DNA from: Mitsuaria sp. WAJ17
Lineage (GTDB): Bacteria; Pseudomonadota; Gammaproteobacteria; Burkholderiales; Burkholderiaceae_C
Direction: 5' to 3'
Length of the DNA: 64,000 nucleotides
Assembly (NCBI RefSeq): GCF_014174515.1
Contig: NZ_JACJUG010000018.1
Coordinates: 1-64,000, forward strand
The notes beneath the pieces were generated by a model that saw nothing but the letters and a program-made list of their open reading frames with translations, did no database searches and was not told the DNA's origin. Positions 37,729 to 46,610 of the stretch are shown piece by piece. The translations under genes were made by a program, and so were the position numbers. The stretch's first letter is position 1; every line of letters begins with the position of its first letter.

Positions 37729-38769
37729 ATGTCCGAAGTCGTTGAGCATCTGGCAGAGTTAACCGGATTCCGGGACCGGGACGTCATGGACGTCACCCTG
37801 GTCTCGGCCCTGCGCGATCTGCTGGAGCCGGTCTCCGTGGCCATCTACCGCTGTGTCGGGGAGCCCGGCCAGCAGCGATGGCTGACCCGGGCGCGCCTGG
37901 CCGCCGAGGACGCCGTCGCCACCGCCGACTCCCTCTGGACCGAACCCGGCCGCCTGCCTCCGCTGGACGCCTTCCCCGAGCGCCAGCTGTGCCTCGAGAG
38001 TCGCACCATCCTGCAGAGTGTGCTGGACGGCGGGCACCATGAGACGCTCTTCCCGCTGCAGACCGACCGCGAGGTCATCGGCGTACTGGAGGTGCGATCC
38101 CTGGAGCTGCTGACGCCCGCCGAGCTGCGCACGGTGGGCAGCATCCTGCGCATCTATCACAACTTCCAGGGCCTGCTGGATTACAGCGAGCGCGACACCC
38201 TCACCGGCCTGCTCAACCGCAAGACCTTCGACGAGAGCTTTCTCAAGGCCGTCAGCGAGCTGCCCCTGAGCCCCAGCAATGTGCAGGCCGACGACGGCCG
38301 GCGCCATGAAGCCGCCCACCCGCACTGGTGGCTGGGCGTGATTGACATCGACCACTTCAAGCAGGTCAATGACCGCTTCGGCCACCTGATCGGCGACGAA
38401 GTCCTGCTGCTGCTCTCACGTCTCATGCGCAACAGCTTTCGCTTCAACGACCTGCTCTACCGTTTCGGTGGCGAGGAGTTCGTGGTCCTGATGCGCTGTG
38501 CCGACGAACCGGATGCGGCCCACGCCTTCGAGCGCCTGCGCCACAACACCGAGGCCTACACCTTTCCCCAGGTCGGCCAAATCACCGTGAGCGTGGGCTT
38601 CACGGAAGTCCGCGGCGGCGACACCCCGGCCAGTGCCTTCGAGCGCGCGGACAAAGCCGTCTATCACGCCAAGTCCCACGGTCGCAACCAGGTGCACAGC
38701 CACGCGGAGCTGGTCCGCGTCGGCGAAATGAAGGAACAGGAACAGCACAGCGACATCGAGCTGTTCTGA
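37729..38769 (+). CDS. GAF-like/GGDEF diguanylate cyclase
   Basis: A 346-residue soluble protein. Residues 1-165 resemble a GAF-type sensor ('ALRDLLEPVSVAIYRCVGEPGQQRWLTRARL', 'GVLEVRSLELLTPAELRTVGSILRIYHNFQGLL'). Residues 168-320 are a GGDEF domain with 'DTLTGLLNRKTFDESF', 'IDIDHFKQVNDRFGHLIGDEVLL', the active site GGEEF, and the product-inhibition motif RxxD (RFND) 5 residues before it, so it is expected to be an active, feedback-inhibited c-di-GMP synthase. It follows chpA by 77 nt on the same strand, suggesting a link between c-di-GMP and pilus control. No transmembrane segment is seen. Confidence 0.9.
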   Translation: MSEVVEHLAELTGFRDRDVMDVTLVSALRDLLEPVSVAIYRCVGEPGQQRWLTRARLAAEDAVATADSLWTEPGRLPPLDAFPERQLCLESRTILQSVLDGGHHETLFPLQTDREVIGVLEVRSLELLTPAELRTVGSILRIYHNFQGLLDYSERDTLTGLLNRKTFDESFLKAVSELPLSPSNVQADDGRRHEAAHPHWWLGVIDIDHFKQVNDRFGHLIGDEVLLLLSRLMRNSFRFNDLLYRFGGEEFVVLMRCADEPDAAHAFERLRHNTEAYTFPQVGQITVSVGFTEVRGGDTPASAFERADKAVYHAKSHGRNQVHSHAELVRVGEMKEQEQHSDIELF

Positions 38770-38936
38770 GCCCGCCCCGCCGCCTGCTCCTCGGTCGCTC
38801 CCCCACGCCTTTAGCCCTCTCCCTGGCCCGGACTGGAGCCGCTTGCGCGGCTGCGTCCTGCGCGGCGGGTCTTTCCGGCATGCACCAAACAGGCGCATCC
38901 GTTCGCAATACAGTGATACTCCAGGGCAAGCTGGGG

Positions 38937-38956
38937 TTAATCAATCGATTGATTAA
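38937..38956. promoter_or_regulatory. Perfect 20-bp palindromic operator upstream of the TetR-family gene
   Basis: TTAATCAATCGATTGATTAA is a perfect AT-rich dyad in very GC-rich DNA, 21 nt before ATG 38978. It overlaps the expected -35 region of the TAGAAT -10 element at 38964-38969. This is where an autorepressing TetR-family protein would bind. Confidence 0.8.
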
Positions 38957-38963
38957 TTCGCCC

Positions 38964-38969
38964 TAGAAT
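38964..38969 (+). promoter_or_regulatory. -10 element of the RND regulator/efflux operon
   Basis: TAGAAT lies 8 nt before ATG 38978, giving an almost leaderless transcript. The palindrome 7 nt upstream would block polymerase when occupied. Confidence 0.5.
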
Positions 38970-38977
38970 CCGGCGCC

Positions 38978-39838
38978 ATGTCCGGAACCCAGACCCCCAT
39001 TGCCGCCCCGGCGCCCGCCGGCTCCAGCGCCCACTCCAGCGCCGGGCCCGCGGCCTCACGCCCGACCCGGCCAGCCGGGCTTGCGGCCGAAGTGACCGGC
39101 ACCGAGGAGGCTGGCACCCGTGAGCGCCTGCTGCGCGAGGCGCTGCGCATCTTCGGCGCCAAGGGCTTTGACAAGGCCAGTACCCGCGAGATCTGCCTGG
39201 CTGCGGGAGCCAATATCGGCATGATCAAGTACTACTTCGGCGACAAGCAGGGCCTCTACAGCGAGGCTCTGGTCCGTCCGCTGGAGGGCATCATGCAGGG
39301 CATTCCCTGGCAGGACGGTGGCGAGCTGCCCCTGCGGGCCTGGCTTGGCGAGCTGTACGGCGCCTTTGTCGCGCCGCTTCGTCGGCCTGATTCCGGTCTG
39401 GTGGACCTGATGCGGGTCTGGGGCCGAGAGCTCTCCGATCCGACGCCCGTCGGCGACGAAGTCTGCCTGGCCTTCATGCAGCCCTTCCATGACCGCCTCA
39501 GCGCGACCCTGGCGTCACGTCTGGGGCTGCCGGCTGCAGACGATGGTGTCCATCGTCTGGGCTTCGCGCTGATGGCCCTGGTGCAGGACTACTGGACCTC
39601 GGCCGACTACATGGAGGCCCTGGCCCCCGGCACCGTTCGGGGCGAGGGCGCGCTCGACGAGGTGTTGGACACCCTGGTCTGCTACGGCCTGGCCTTGGTC
39701 GAGGCTGAAGGCGCGCGGCGGTCCCGGCTCCGTGCTGGCCGCGCCGCGCCGGGCCGGCCGGCTGGCTATGGCACCGCTCGCACGCCGCCTCCCGCTGAGA
39801 CATCCCGAGACATCCAAGCAAAGGACGCAGATGCCTGA
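38978..39838 (+). CDS. TetR-family regulator of the CerR/CecR (DUF1956) type
   Basis: A 286-residue regulator. A disordered Ala/Pro/Ser-rich N-terminus (1-42) precedes the TetR DNA-binding domain (about 45-95, 'RERLLREALRIFGAKGFDKASTREICLAAGANIGMIKYYFGDKQGLYSEAL'). The C-terminal ligand domain resembles DUF1956. Related regulators control efflux genes. It is the first gene of the cluster: its stop overlaps the start of the outer-membrane factor gene by 8 nt, and a perfect palindrome lies in its promoter, so autorepression and control of the pump are likely. The last ~50 residues are basic and low-complexity. Confidence 0.9.
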   Translation: MSGTQTPIAAPAPAGSSAHSSAGPAASRPTRPAGLAAEVTGTEEAGTRERLLREALRIFGAKGFDKASTREICLAAGANIGMIKYYFGDKQGLYSEALVRPLEGIMQGIPWQDGGELPLRAWLGELYGAFVAPLRRPDSGLVDLMRVWGRELSDPTPVGDEVCLAFMQPFHDRLSATLASRLGLPAADDGVHRLGFALMALVQDYWTSADYMEALAPGTVRGEGALDEVLDTLVCYGLALVEAEGARRSRLRAGRAAPGRPAGYGTARTPPPAETSRDIQAKDADA

Positions 39839-41246
39839 CCCCTCCCCGAACCCGCGTGCGCGAGCCCCTGGCGCCCGGCTCGCCCTGGCGGCGGCAGCGA
39901 GCCTGCTGCTGGGCGCCTGTGCCGTTCAGGCCCCGACGCCACCGGCCGGCACAGCGCCGGCCATGCCTGCGGTCTGGCAGGCACCGTTGCCGGCAGATGG
40001 CGTCGCGGCACTGCCTGAATGGCTGCAGTCGTCCGACCCCGTCTTGCGGGCGGTGCTGGAGGCCGTCCAGGCACAGGCGCCCAGCCTGCAGCAGGCGGTG
40101 GCGCGGCGCGACGAAATCCGTGCGCTGGCTGGCGTCGATCCTGGCGGTCCGCGCGTGCAGGGCCTGGCGCAGTTGCAGCGCACCCGGGCGGTCCTGCCGG
40201 CCAACAGCCCGGTCTTGAGCCAGGGCCTGACACAGATCGATGCGAGCTGGGAGCTGGACCTTTTTGCCCGTGTGCGTCAGCAGTCGCAGGCCCTGGCCCG
40301 CCGGGCCGAGGCCGCGCAATGGGAGCTGCAGGCGGTGCGCTTGAGCCTGATGGTCGAGGTCGCCCAGCTCTACCTGACGCTGCGCAGCGCTGAGCAGGCC
40401 CAGGCCCTGGCCCTTGAGGAGGAGGGGATCACCGAGCGCCTGGCCGCCCAGGCCGCCCAGCGCCAGCGCGCGGGCCTGGAGACGCCAGCCCAGCAGGCCC
40501 TGCTGGCAGGCGTGGCGGCAGAGAGCCGTCAACGGCGCCTGGCCCAGCAGCTGGAGCTGGAGGCGCTGCACAAGGCCCTGGTCGCCGCGACGGGGATGGA
40601 CGAAGCCTTGCTGCGCCGGCAGCTGGCGCCCGGCCGTGGCCAGCTTCCGTCCTGGCCCGCCCTTGCCCTGCGGGCCGTGCCTGCCGAAGCCGTTCAGTTG
40701 CGGCCCGACCTGATGGCCGCACGCATGCAGGCTCTGGCAGCCTGGTCCGAGGCCGGGGCTGCGCAGGCGGCACGTTATCCCCAGCTGCAACTGCTGGGCA
40801 GCATCAGCGTGGCGGGGGTGAAGCTGGGCTCGGAGCGCGACGAGAGCCGCGGCTGGAGCCTGGGTCCGCAGCTGAGCCTGCCCCTGTTGGACGGCGGCGC
40901 CAGGCGCGCCGAGGCCGAGGCCGCGCAGGCGCGCTGGCGCCAGGCCGAGGCTGCATGGCGCGGCACGGCCCTGCAGGCGGTCCGCGAGGTGGAGGAGGCC
41001 TTGCTGCGCCTGGCGGCGCAGCAGGCGCGGGTCGAGGCCGCGCAGGCCAGCCTGGCGAGCTACGAGAAGGCGCTCAAGGGCACTGAGCAGCGCTGGCGGC
41101 ATGGCCTGGCCAGTGCCAGCGAGCTGGATGAGCAGCGGCGCCTTACCCTGGCTGCTCGCAGCCTGCAGCTGCAGTTGCAGCGCGAGGGCCTGTCGGCCTG
41201 CCTGTCTCTTTACAAGGCCGTCGGTGGCGGCTTCAAGCCGGCCTGA
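39831..41246 (+). CDS. RND efflux outer-membrane factor lipoprotein (NodT/OprM family)
   Basis: A 471-residue TolC-family channel. The signal peptide ends in the lipobox LLLGAC (Cys about 29), so it is probably a lipoprotein. Two similar helical halves contain 'IDASWELDLFARVRQQSQALARRAEAAQWELQAVRLSLMVEVAQLYL' and 'WSLGPQLSLPLLDGGARRAEAEAAQARWRQAEAAW', which are the usual outer-membrane efflux patterns. ATG 39831 is chosen because it overlaps the regulator stop and starts the signal peptide. It forms the exit duct for the pump encoded by the next two genes. Confidence 0.93.
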   Translation: MPDPSPNPRARAPGARLALAAAASLLLGACAVQAPTPPAGTAPAMPAVWQAPLPADGVAALPEWLQSSDPVLRAVLEAVQAQAPSLQQAVARRDEIRALAGVDPGGPRVQGLAQLQRTRAVLPANSPVLSQGLTQIDASWELDLFARVRQQSQALARRAEAAQWELQAVRLSLMVEVAQLYLTLRSAEQAQALALEEEGITERLAAQAAQRQRAGLETPAQQALLAGVAAESRQRRLAQQLELEALHKALVAATGMDEALLRRQLAPGRGQLPSWPALALRAVPAEAVQLRPDLMAARMQALAAWSEAGAAQAARYPQLQLLGSISVAGVKLGSERDESRGWSLGPQLSLPLLDGGARRAEAEAAQARWRQAEAAWRGTALQAVREVEEALLRLAAQQARVEAAQASLASYEKALKGTEQRWRHGLASASELDEQRRLTLAARSLQLQLQREGLSACLSLYKAVGGGFKPA

Positions 41247-41267
41247 GTCCGGCACAGAAGGTACTGC

Positions 41268-42422
41268 ATGAACTTTCATTCCATGACCCCGCGCGCGCCC
41301 GCCGCCCTGCTGGCGGCTGCCCTGTCTGGCCTGTTGCCGGGCGGGCCGGCGTTCGCCGCCGACAAGGACAAGGCCGCGCCCGCCGCCCCGGCGGCGCTCG
41401 CCAAGCCGGCCCTCAGCGTGCAGCTCGTCACGCCCCAGAAAAGCGTCTGGATCCGCAGCATCCCCGCCGTGGGCACCGTGGCGGCCTTTGCTGAGCAGCA
41501 GGTCAGCGCCGAGACCGGCGGGCTGATTCTGGTCGAGGTCCGAGCCCAGGTGGGCGAAGTGGTCCGCCGCGGCCAGTTGCTGGCCCGTCTGCAAGACCTG
41601 GGCGTGCAGGCCGACCTGGCCCAGGCGCGCGCCCAACTGGCCGAGGCCGAGGCCGCGAACGAGCTGGCGCAGGCCGATGCCCGGCGTGCCCGCCAGATCG
41701 AGGCGGAAGGCGGCGAGGGGCTGTCGCAGCAGGCCCTGCAGCAGTATGTAGCGCAGGCGCGCAGCACCGCCGCGCGGCTGCTGTCGGCCCAGGCGCGGGT
41801 GAAGTCCGAGGAGCTGCGGCTCAGCCAGACGCGCATCGTGGCGGGTGATGATGGGGTCATCAGCGCCAAGACGGCAGTGGAAGGTGCCGTGGCCCAGCCC
41901 GGCCAGGAGCTGTTCCGGCTGATCCGCCAGCAGCGCCTGGAATGGCGGGCCGAGCTGCCTGCCGAGAGCCTGGCCCAACTGCGCGCGGGCGCGCGGGTGC
42001 AGGTCCGGCTGCCGGGCCGGGCCGAACCCATAGTGGCCCGGCTGCGCACCCTGGCGCCCACGGTGGATGCGCAGTCCCGCATGGGTCTGGCCTATGTGGA
42101 CCTGCCCGTTGGCACCGGTCTGCGGGCCGGCAGCTTCCTGCAGGGCAGCTTCGAGCAGGGCAGCGGCGAGGCCCTGCATGTGCCGCAGAGCGCCGTGCAG
42201 CTGCGCGAAGGGTTTGCCTATGTGTTCAAGGCGGGCGCCGATGGCCGCGTGCAGCAGGCCAAGGTGAGCCTGGGCCGTCGCCAGGGCGATCGCGTGGAGG
42301 TGCTTCAGGGGCTGGAGCCTGCGGCCCGCATCGTCGCGGCCGGCGTCGGCTTCCTGGTCGATGGCGACCGCGTGCAGGTGGTGACCGGGGCAGCCCCGGC
42401 CGGCCCCGCCGCGTCGCGCTGA
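41268..42422 (+). CDS. RND efflux periplasmic adaptor (membrane fusion protein)
   Basis: A 384-residue adaptor with an N-terminal signal peptide ending at PAFAA. A biotinyl-lipoyl-like half-motif 'AEQQVSAETGGLILVEVRAQVGEVVRRGQLLARL' is followed by an alpha-helical hairpin (about 110-170) and the second lipoyl half with 'TRIVAGDDGVISAKTAVEGAVAQPGQELFRLI'. It bridges the inner-membrane pump and the outer-membrane channel. It lies 21 nt after the channel gene and 13 nt before the pump gene. Confidence 0.93.
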   Translation: MNFHSMTPRAPAALLAAALSGLLPGGPAFAADKDKAAPAAPAALAKPALSVQLVTPQKSVWIRSIPAVGTVAAFAEQQVSAETGGLILVEVRAQVGEVVRRGQLLARLQDLGVQADLAQARAQLAEAEAANELAQADARRARQIEAEGGEGLSQQALQQYVAQARSTAARLLSAQARVKSEELRLSQTRIVAGDDGVISAKTAVEGAVAQPGQELFRLIRQQRLEWRAELPAESLAQLRAGARVQVRLPGRAEPIVARLRTLAPTVDAQSRMGLAYVDLPVGTGLRAGSFLQGSFEQGSGEALHVPQSAVQLREGFAYVFKAGADGRVQQAKVSLGRRQGDRVEVLQGLEPAARIVAAGVGFLVDGDRVQVVTGAAPAGPAASR

Positions 42423-42435
42423 GAAGGGATTGGGC

Positions 42436-45400
42436 ATGAACATCTCAGCCTGGTGCATCCGCAACCCCATACCTGCGGTCCTGCTCTTTATCATGCTCAG
42501 CCTGGGGGGGCTGGCCGGCTTCCAGGCGATGAAGATCCAGAACTTCCCGGACATCGACCTGCCCACCATCACCGTGACGGCCCTGCTGCCCGGCGCCGCG
42601 CCGGGCCAGCTGGAATCGCAGGTGGCACGCAAGCTGGAGAACCAGATTGCGACGCTGCAGGGCGTCAAGCACATCTACAGCAGCCTCAATGACGGGGTGG
42701 CCACGATCACGGCGGAATTCCGCCTGGAGAAGCGCACGCAGGAAGCGCTGGACGACGTGCGCGAGGCGGTCTCGCGCGTGCGCTCGGACCTGCCGGCGGA
42801 CATGCGCGATCCCATCATCTCCAAGCTGGACCTCAGTGGCACGCCCATCTTGACCTACACCGTCGCCTCGGACCGAAAGGACGAGGAGGCGTTGTCCTGG
42901 TTCGTGGATCACGAGGTGGCCAAGCGCATGCTGGCCGTGCGCGGCGTGGGCGCGGTGGGGCGCGTGGGCGGCGTGAGCCGCGAGGTGCGCGTGGAGCTGG
43001 ACCCGCTGCGCCTGATGGCGCTCAACACCACGGCGGCCGACGTCTCGCGTCAGCTGCGCCTGATCCAGCAGGAAGCTGCCGGCGGCCGCCTGGACCTGGG
43101 CGGCGCCGAGCAGTCGGTGCGCACCCTGGCCACGGTGCAGCGCGCCGATGAGCTGGCGGCCATGGAGATCAGCCTGACCGACGGCCGGCGCGCCCGCCTG
43201 GACCAACTGGCGCAGGTCTCGGACACCGTGGCCGAGCCCCGCTCGGCCGCCTTCCTGGACGGCAAGCCCGTGGTGGGCTTCGAGATCACCCGGACCAAGG
43301 GCGCGGGAGAGGTCGAGGTGGCTCAAGGCGTGCGGGCCGCGGTGGAGGAGTTGCGCGCGGCGCATCCTGAGGTGAGGTTCGATGAATCCTTCAACTTCGT
43401 CGATCCTGTCGAGGAGAACTACACCGGCTCCATGTACCTCCTGTGGGAGGGTGCGCTTCTGGCGGTGGTGGTCGTGTGGTTCTTCCTGCGCGACTGGCGC
43501 GCCACCCTGGTCGCGGCGACGGCCCTGCCGCTATCGGTGCTGCCCACCTTCGGCCTGATGTACCTGATGGGCTTCACGCTCAATGTGGTGACCCTGCTGT
43601 CGCTGTCCCTCGTGGTGGGCGTGCTGGTGGACGACGCCATCGTCGAGATCGAGAACATCATGCGCCACCTGGCCCAGGGCAAGACGCCCTTTGATGCAGC
43701 CATGGAGGCGGCGGACGAGATCGGTCTGGCGGTGATCGCCACCACCTTCACGCTGATCGCGGTCTTTCTGCCCACGGCCTTCATGAGCGGCGTGCCGGGC
43801 AAGTTCTTCGTCCAGTTCGGGTGGACGGCGGCCATCGCGGTCTTCTTCTCCCTGGTCGTGGCGCGCATGCTGACGCCCATGATGGCGGCCTACATCCTGC
43901 GCCCGCCCAGGACGGACCACACCGACCCGGCCTGGCTGAAGCGCTACCTGGGCTGGGCCCGCTGGGCGCTGAAGCACCGCATCGCCACCCTCCTGATCAC
44001 GGGGCTGTTCACCGTAGGCTCGCTGGGGTTGGCGGGCCTGCTGCCCACCGGTTTTCTGCCGCCCGACGATCTGTCGCAGACCCAGGTCACCCTGACCCTC
44101 CCGCCGGGCAGCACGCTCAAGGAGACGCTGGCATTGACCCGGCAGGCCGAGGACCTGGTCAAGGCGCATCCTCAGGTGAGGCTGATCTACACGGCCGTCG
44201 GTGGCGGCAGCGCCGGCGCCGATCCCTTCATGGGCAGCGGCATGGCCAGCGTCACCAAGTCCACACTGACCCTCAACCTGACGCCACGCAAGGAGCGGCC
44301 CGGCATCAGCAAGCAGCGCATCGAGTCCGAGCTGCGTGAGCGGATGGCGCAGGTGCCCGGGGCTCGCGTCAAGGTGGGCTTTGGCGGCTCGGCCGAGAAG
44401 TACATCCTGGTGCTGGCCGGCGAGGACGGCGAGGCCCTGGCCGTCCATGCCGCCAAGGTGGAGCGCGAGCTGCGCAGCCTGCCCGGCATCGGCGCGGTGA
44501 CCTCCAGCGCCAGCCTGGTCCGCCCCGAGCTTCAGATGAGGCCGGACTTCGCCCGCGCGGCCGACCTGGGTGTCAGCGCCGCGGCCATCGCGGACACCTT
44601 GCGCGTCGCGACCCTCGGTGACTACGAGCAGTCCCTGCCCAAGCTGAACCTCGCGCAGCGCCAGGTGCCCATCGTCGTGCGGCTGCCCGATGCCTCGCGT
44701 ACCGACCTGGACCTGCTTGCCCGGCTGCCCGTGCCGGGCGCCAAAGGTCCGGTGCCCCTGGGCCAGGTGGCGGTGCTGGAGCATGCCAGCGGCCCCTCCG
44801 AGATCAACCGCTACGACCGGCAGCGCAACGTCAATTTCGAGATCGAGCTCAACGGCCAGCCGCTCGGCGAGGTCGAGCGCCAGGCCCAGGCCCTGCCCAG
44901 CCTCAGGCAGCTGCCTCCCGGCATCAGCCAGGCCGTGATCGGAGATGCCGAGGCCATGGGCGAGCTGTTCCAGAGCTTCGGCCTGGCCATGCTCACGGGC
45001 GTGCTGTGCATCTATGTGGTGCTCGTGCTGCTGTTCAAGGATTTCGTGCAGCCGGTGACCATTCTGGCTGCCCTGGTGCTCTCGGTGCCGGGCGCCTTCC
45101 TGGCGCTGTTCGTCACGCAGACGGCCCTGTCCATGCCTTCGATGATCGGCCTGATCATGCTCATGGGAATCGCCACCAAGAACTCCATCCTGCTGGTGGA
45201 CTACGTGGTGCTGGCCCGCCGCGAGCACGGGCTCAGCCGCTACGAGGCCATCCTGGATGCCTGCCGCAAGCGCGCTCGGCCCATCGTGATGACTACCATC
45301 GCCATGGGCGCCGGCATGATGCCCATCGCCGTCGGCCTGGGCGTGGATCCCAGCTTCCGTGCACCGATGGCCATCGTCGTGATTGGCGGCCTGATCACTT

Positions 45401-45525
45401 CCACCTTCTTGAGCCTGCTGGTCATCCCCATCGTCTTCAGCTATGTGGACGACCTCATCGGCTTGCTGAGCCCTGCCCAGCGCCGCGAGCGTCGGGTCGC
45501 ACAGGGCCGGGTGGAGGCGGCATGA
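42436..45525 (+). CDS. RND efflux inner-membrane transporter
   Basis: A 1029-residue proton-driven pump of the AcrB/MexB superfamily. The helix 4 proton relay 'GVLVDDAIVEIENI' carries the paired Asp residues, and 'GIATKNSILLVDYVVLARREHG' has the Lys of helix 10. Twelve hydrophobic segments and two large periplasmic loops are present. The start ATG 42436 has GAGAAGGGA upstream; a TTG 6 nt earlier is an alternative. The sequence does not specify the substrate. Its closest relatives by eye are the drug/solvent (HAE1) rather than the metal (HME) type, since heavy-metal motifs are absent. Confidence 0.95.
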   Translation: MNISAWCIRNPIPAVLLFIMLSLGGLAGFQAMKIQNFPDIDLPTITVTALLPGAAPGQLESQVARKLENQIATLQGVKHIYSSLNDGVATITAEFRLEKRTQEALDDVREAVSRVRSDLPADMRDPIISKLDLSGTPILTYTVASDRKDEEALSWFVDHEVAKRMLAVRGVGAVGRVGGVSREVRVELDPLRLMALNTTAADVSRQLRLIQQEAAGGRLDLGGAEQSVRTLATVQRADELAAMEISLTDGRRARLDQLAQVSDTVAEPRSAAFLDGKPVVGFEITRTKGAGEVEVAQGVRAAVEELRAAHPEVRFDESFNFVDPVEENYTGSMYLLWEGALLAVVVVWFFLRDWRATLVAATALPLSVLPTFGLMYLMGFTLNVVTLLSLSLVVGVLVDDAIVEIENIMRHLAQGKTPFDAAMEAADEIGLAVIATTFTLIAVFLPTAFMSGVPGKFFVQFGWTAAIAVFFSLVVARMLTPMMAAYILRPPRTDHTDPAWLKRYLGWARWALKHRIATLLITGLFTVGSLGLAGLLPTGFLPPDDLSQTQVTLTLPPGSTLKETLALTRQAEDLVKAHPQVRLIYTAVGGGSAGADPFMGSGMASVTKSTLTLNLTPRKERPGISKQRIESELRERMAQVPGARVKVGFGGSAEKYILVLAGEDGEALAVHAAKVERELRSLPGIGAVTSSASLVRPELQMRPDFARAADLGVSAAAIADTLRVATLGDYEQSLPKLNLAQRQVPIVVRLPDASRTDLDLLARLPVPGAKGPVPLGQVAVLEHASGPSEINRYDRQRNVNFEIELNGQPLGEVERQAQALPSLRQLPPGISQAVIGDAEAMGELFQSFGLAMLTGVLCIYVVLVLLFKDFVQPVTILAALVLSVPGAFLALFVTQTALSMPSMIGLIMLMGIATKNSILLVDYVVLARREHGLSRYEAILDACRKRARPIVMTTIAMGAGMMPIAVGLGVDPSFRAPMAIVVIGGLITSTFLSLLVIPIVFSYVDDLIGLLSPAQRRERRVAQGRVEAA

Positions 45526-46598
45526 AGCCCCGCGCGCGCCTGGGCCGCTGGCTGCGAGGGGCAGGTCTTGCCCTCACCGCTTTACTGCTGGCTGCCAGCC
45601 TGCCGGGATGGCAGGCGCTTGCGTGGACGGCGCAGGTGCCGGCCGAGGGGGTGGGGCAGGCAGCCTCTGTCGTCGCCCCGGCAGCGGCTTCCGCGCCGGT
45701 GCTGGCGGGCGATGCTTCGCTTGTCCAGACCCTGGACCTGGACTGGCACGACGAGCGCCGTCAGCGCGCCGTGCCGGTACGCCTGTACTGGCCGGCACAG
45801 GCTGCGGTGGGCCAGGCCGTGCCCCTGGTGCTGTTCTCGCATGGCATTGGCGGCTCACGCCGGGGCTACAGCTATCTTGGCGCCTACTGGGCCTCGCAGG
45901 GCCTCGCCGCCCTGCATGTGCAGCACGTGGGCTCGGACCGCAGCCTGTGGTCGGGCAATCCGCTGCAGCTGATCGGGCGCCTGCAGGGGGCGGCCCAGGA
46001 AGACGAGGCTCTGAACCGCGTGCAGGACGTGCGCTTCGCGCTGGAACAGCTGCTGGCCAGCGCCTACGGCCCCCTGGTGCGCCGCGACGCCATCATCGCC
46101 GCCGGCCATTCCTATGGCGCCAACACCACCTTGCTGCTGGCAGGCGCCCAGGTGCAGCGCCAGGGGCAGGTGCTGGATCTGGCCGAGCCACGGCTGCGTG
46201 CTGCCATCGTGATCTCTGCCCCGCCCTTCTATGGCGAGGCTGATCCGCAGCGCATCCTGGCGGGCGTGCGCATTCCCACCCTGCATGTCACGGCCACCGA
46301 GGATGTGATCCGCATCCCCGGCTACTACTCGCCCGCCAGCGACCGCCTGCAGGTCTTCGAGGCCACCGGTGGGCCGTCCAAGGCCCTGGCTGTCTTCAAG
46401 GGCGGCTCGCACAGCATCTTCACCGATCGCAGCGGCACGGGTGGCGTCGAGCTCAACCCGCGGGTCAAGGCCGCCACCTGCGAGCTGACCCTGGCCTTTG
46501 TGCACGAGGTGCTGGAGGGCGATGCCCGTGAGCTGCAGGCCTGGCCTCAGCGCCATGCCGCGCTGCTGAACCGCTTCCAGCCGGCCTCGCCCCCTTGA
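45522..46598 (+). CDS. Exported alpha/beta-hydrolase (dienelactone hydrolase/PAF-acetylhydrolase-like)
   Basis: A 358-residue protein with a signal peptide (about 1-33). The fold has the oxyanion strand 'VPLVLFSHGIGGSRRGYSYLG', the nucleophile elbow 'IIAAGHSYGANTTLLL' (GHSYG, Ser), an acid near 'LHVTATEDVIRIPGYY', and a late His in 'GGSHSIF'. This is the pattern of predicted dienelactone hydrolases and plasma PAF-acetylhydrolase relatives. Its start overlaps the RND pump stop (ATGA), so it belongs to the efflux operon. A role in modifying the pump substrate is possible but not shown. Confidence 0.88.
   Translation: MKPRARLGRWLRGAGLALTALLLAASLPGWQALAWTAQVPAEGVGQAASVVAPAAASAPVLAGDASLVQTLDLDWHDERRQRAVPVRLYWPAQAAVGQAVPLVLFSHGIGGSRRGYSYLGAYWASQGLAALHVQHVGSDRSLWSGNPLQLIGRLQGAAQEDEALNRVQDVRFALEQLLASAYGPLVRRDAIIAAGHSYGANTTLLLAGAQVQRQGQVLDLAEPRLRAAIVISAPPFYGEADPQRILAGVRIPTLHVTATEDVIRIPGYYSPASDRLQVFEATGGPSKALAVFKGGSHSIFTDRSGTGGVELNPRVKAATCELTLAFVHEVLEGDARELQAWPQRHAALLNRFQPASPP
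45556..45575 (+). repeat. GGTCTTG-element copy inside the hydrolase signal-peptide coding region
   Basis: GAGGGGCAGGTCTTGCCCTC matches the dispersed element closely but encodes part of a hydrophobic leader (RGAGLALT). It may be an insertion tolerated in a flexible signal peptide, or chance. Confidence 0.3.
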
Positions 46599-46610
46599 GG
46601 GCCTGCCGGC

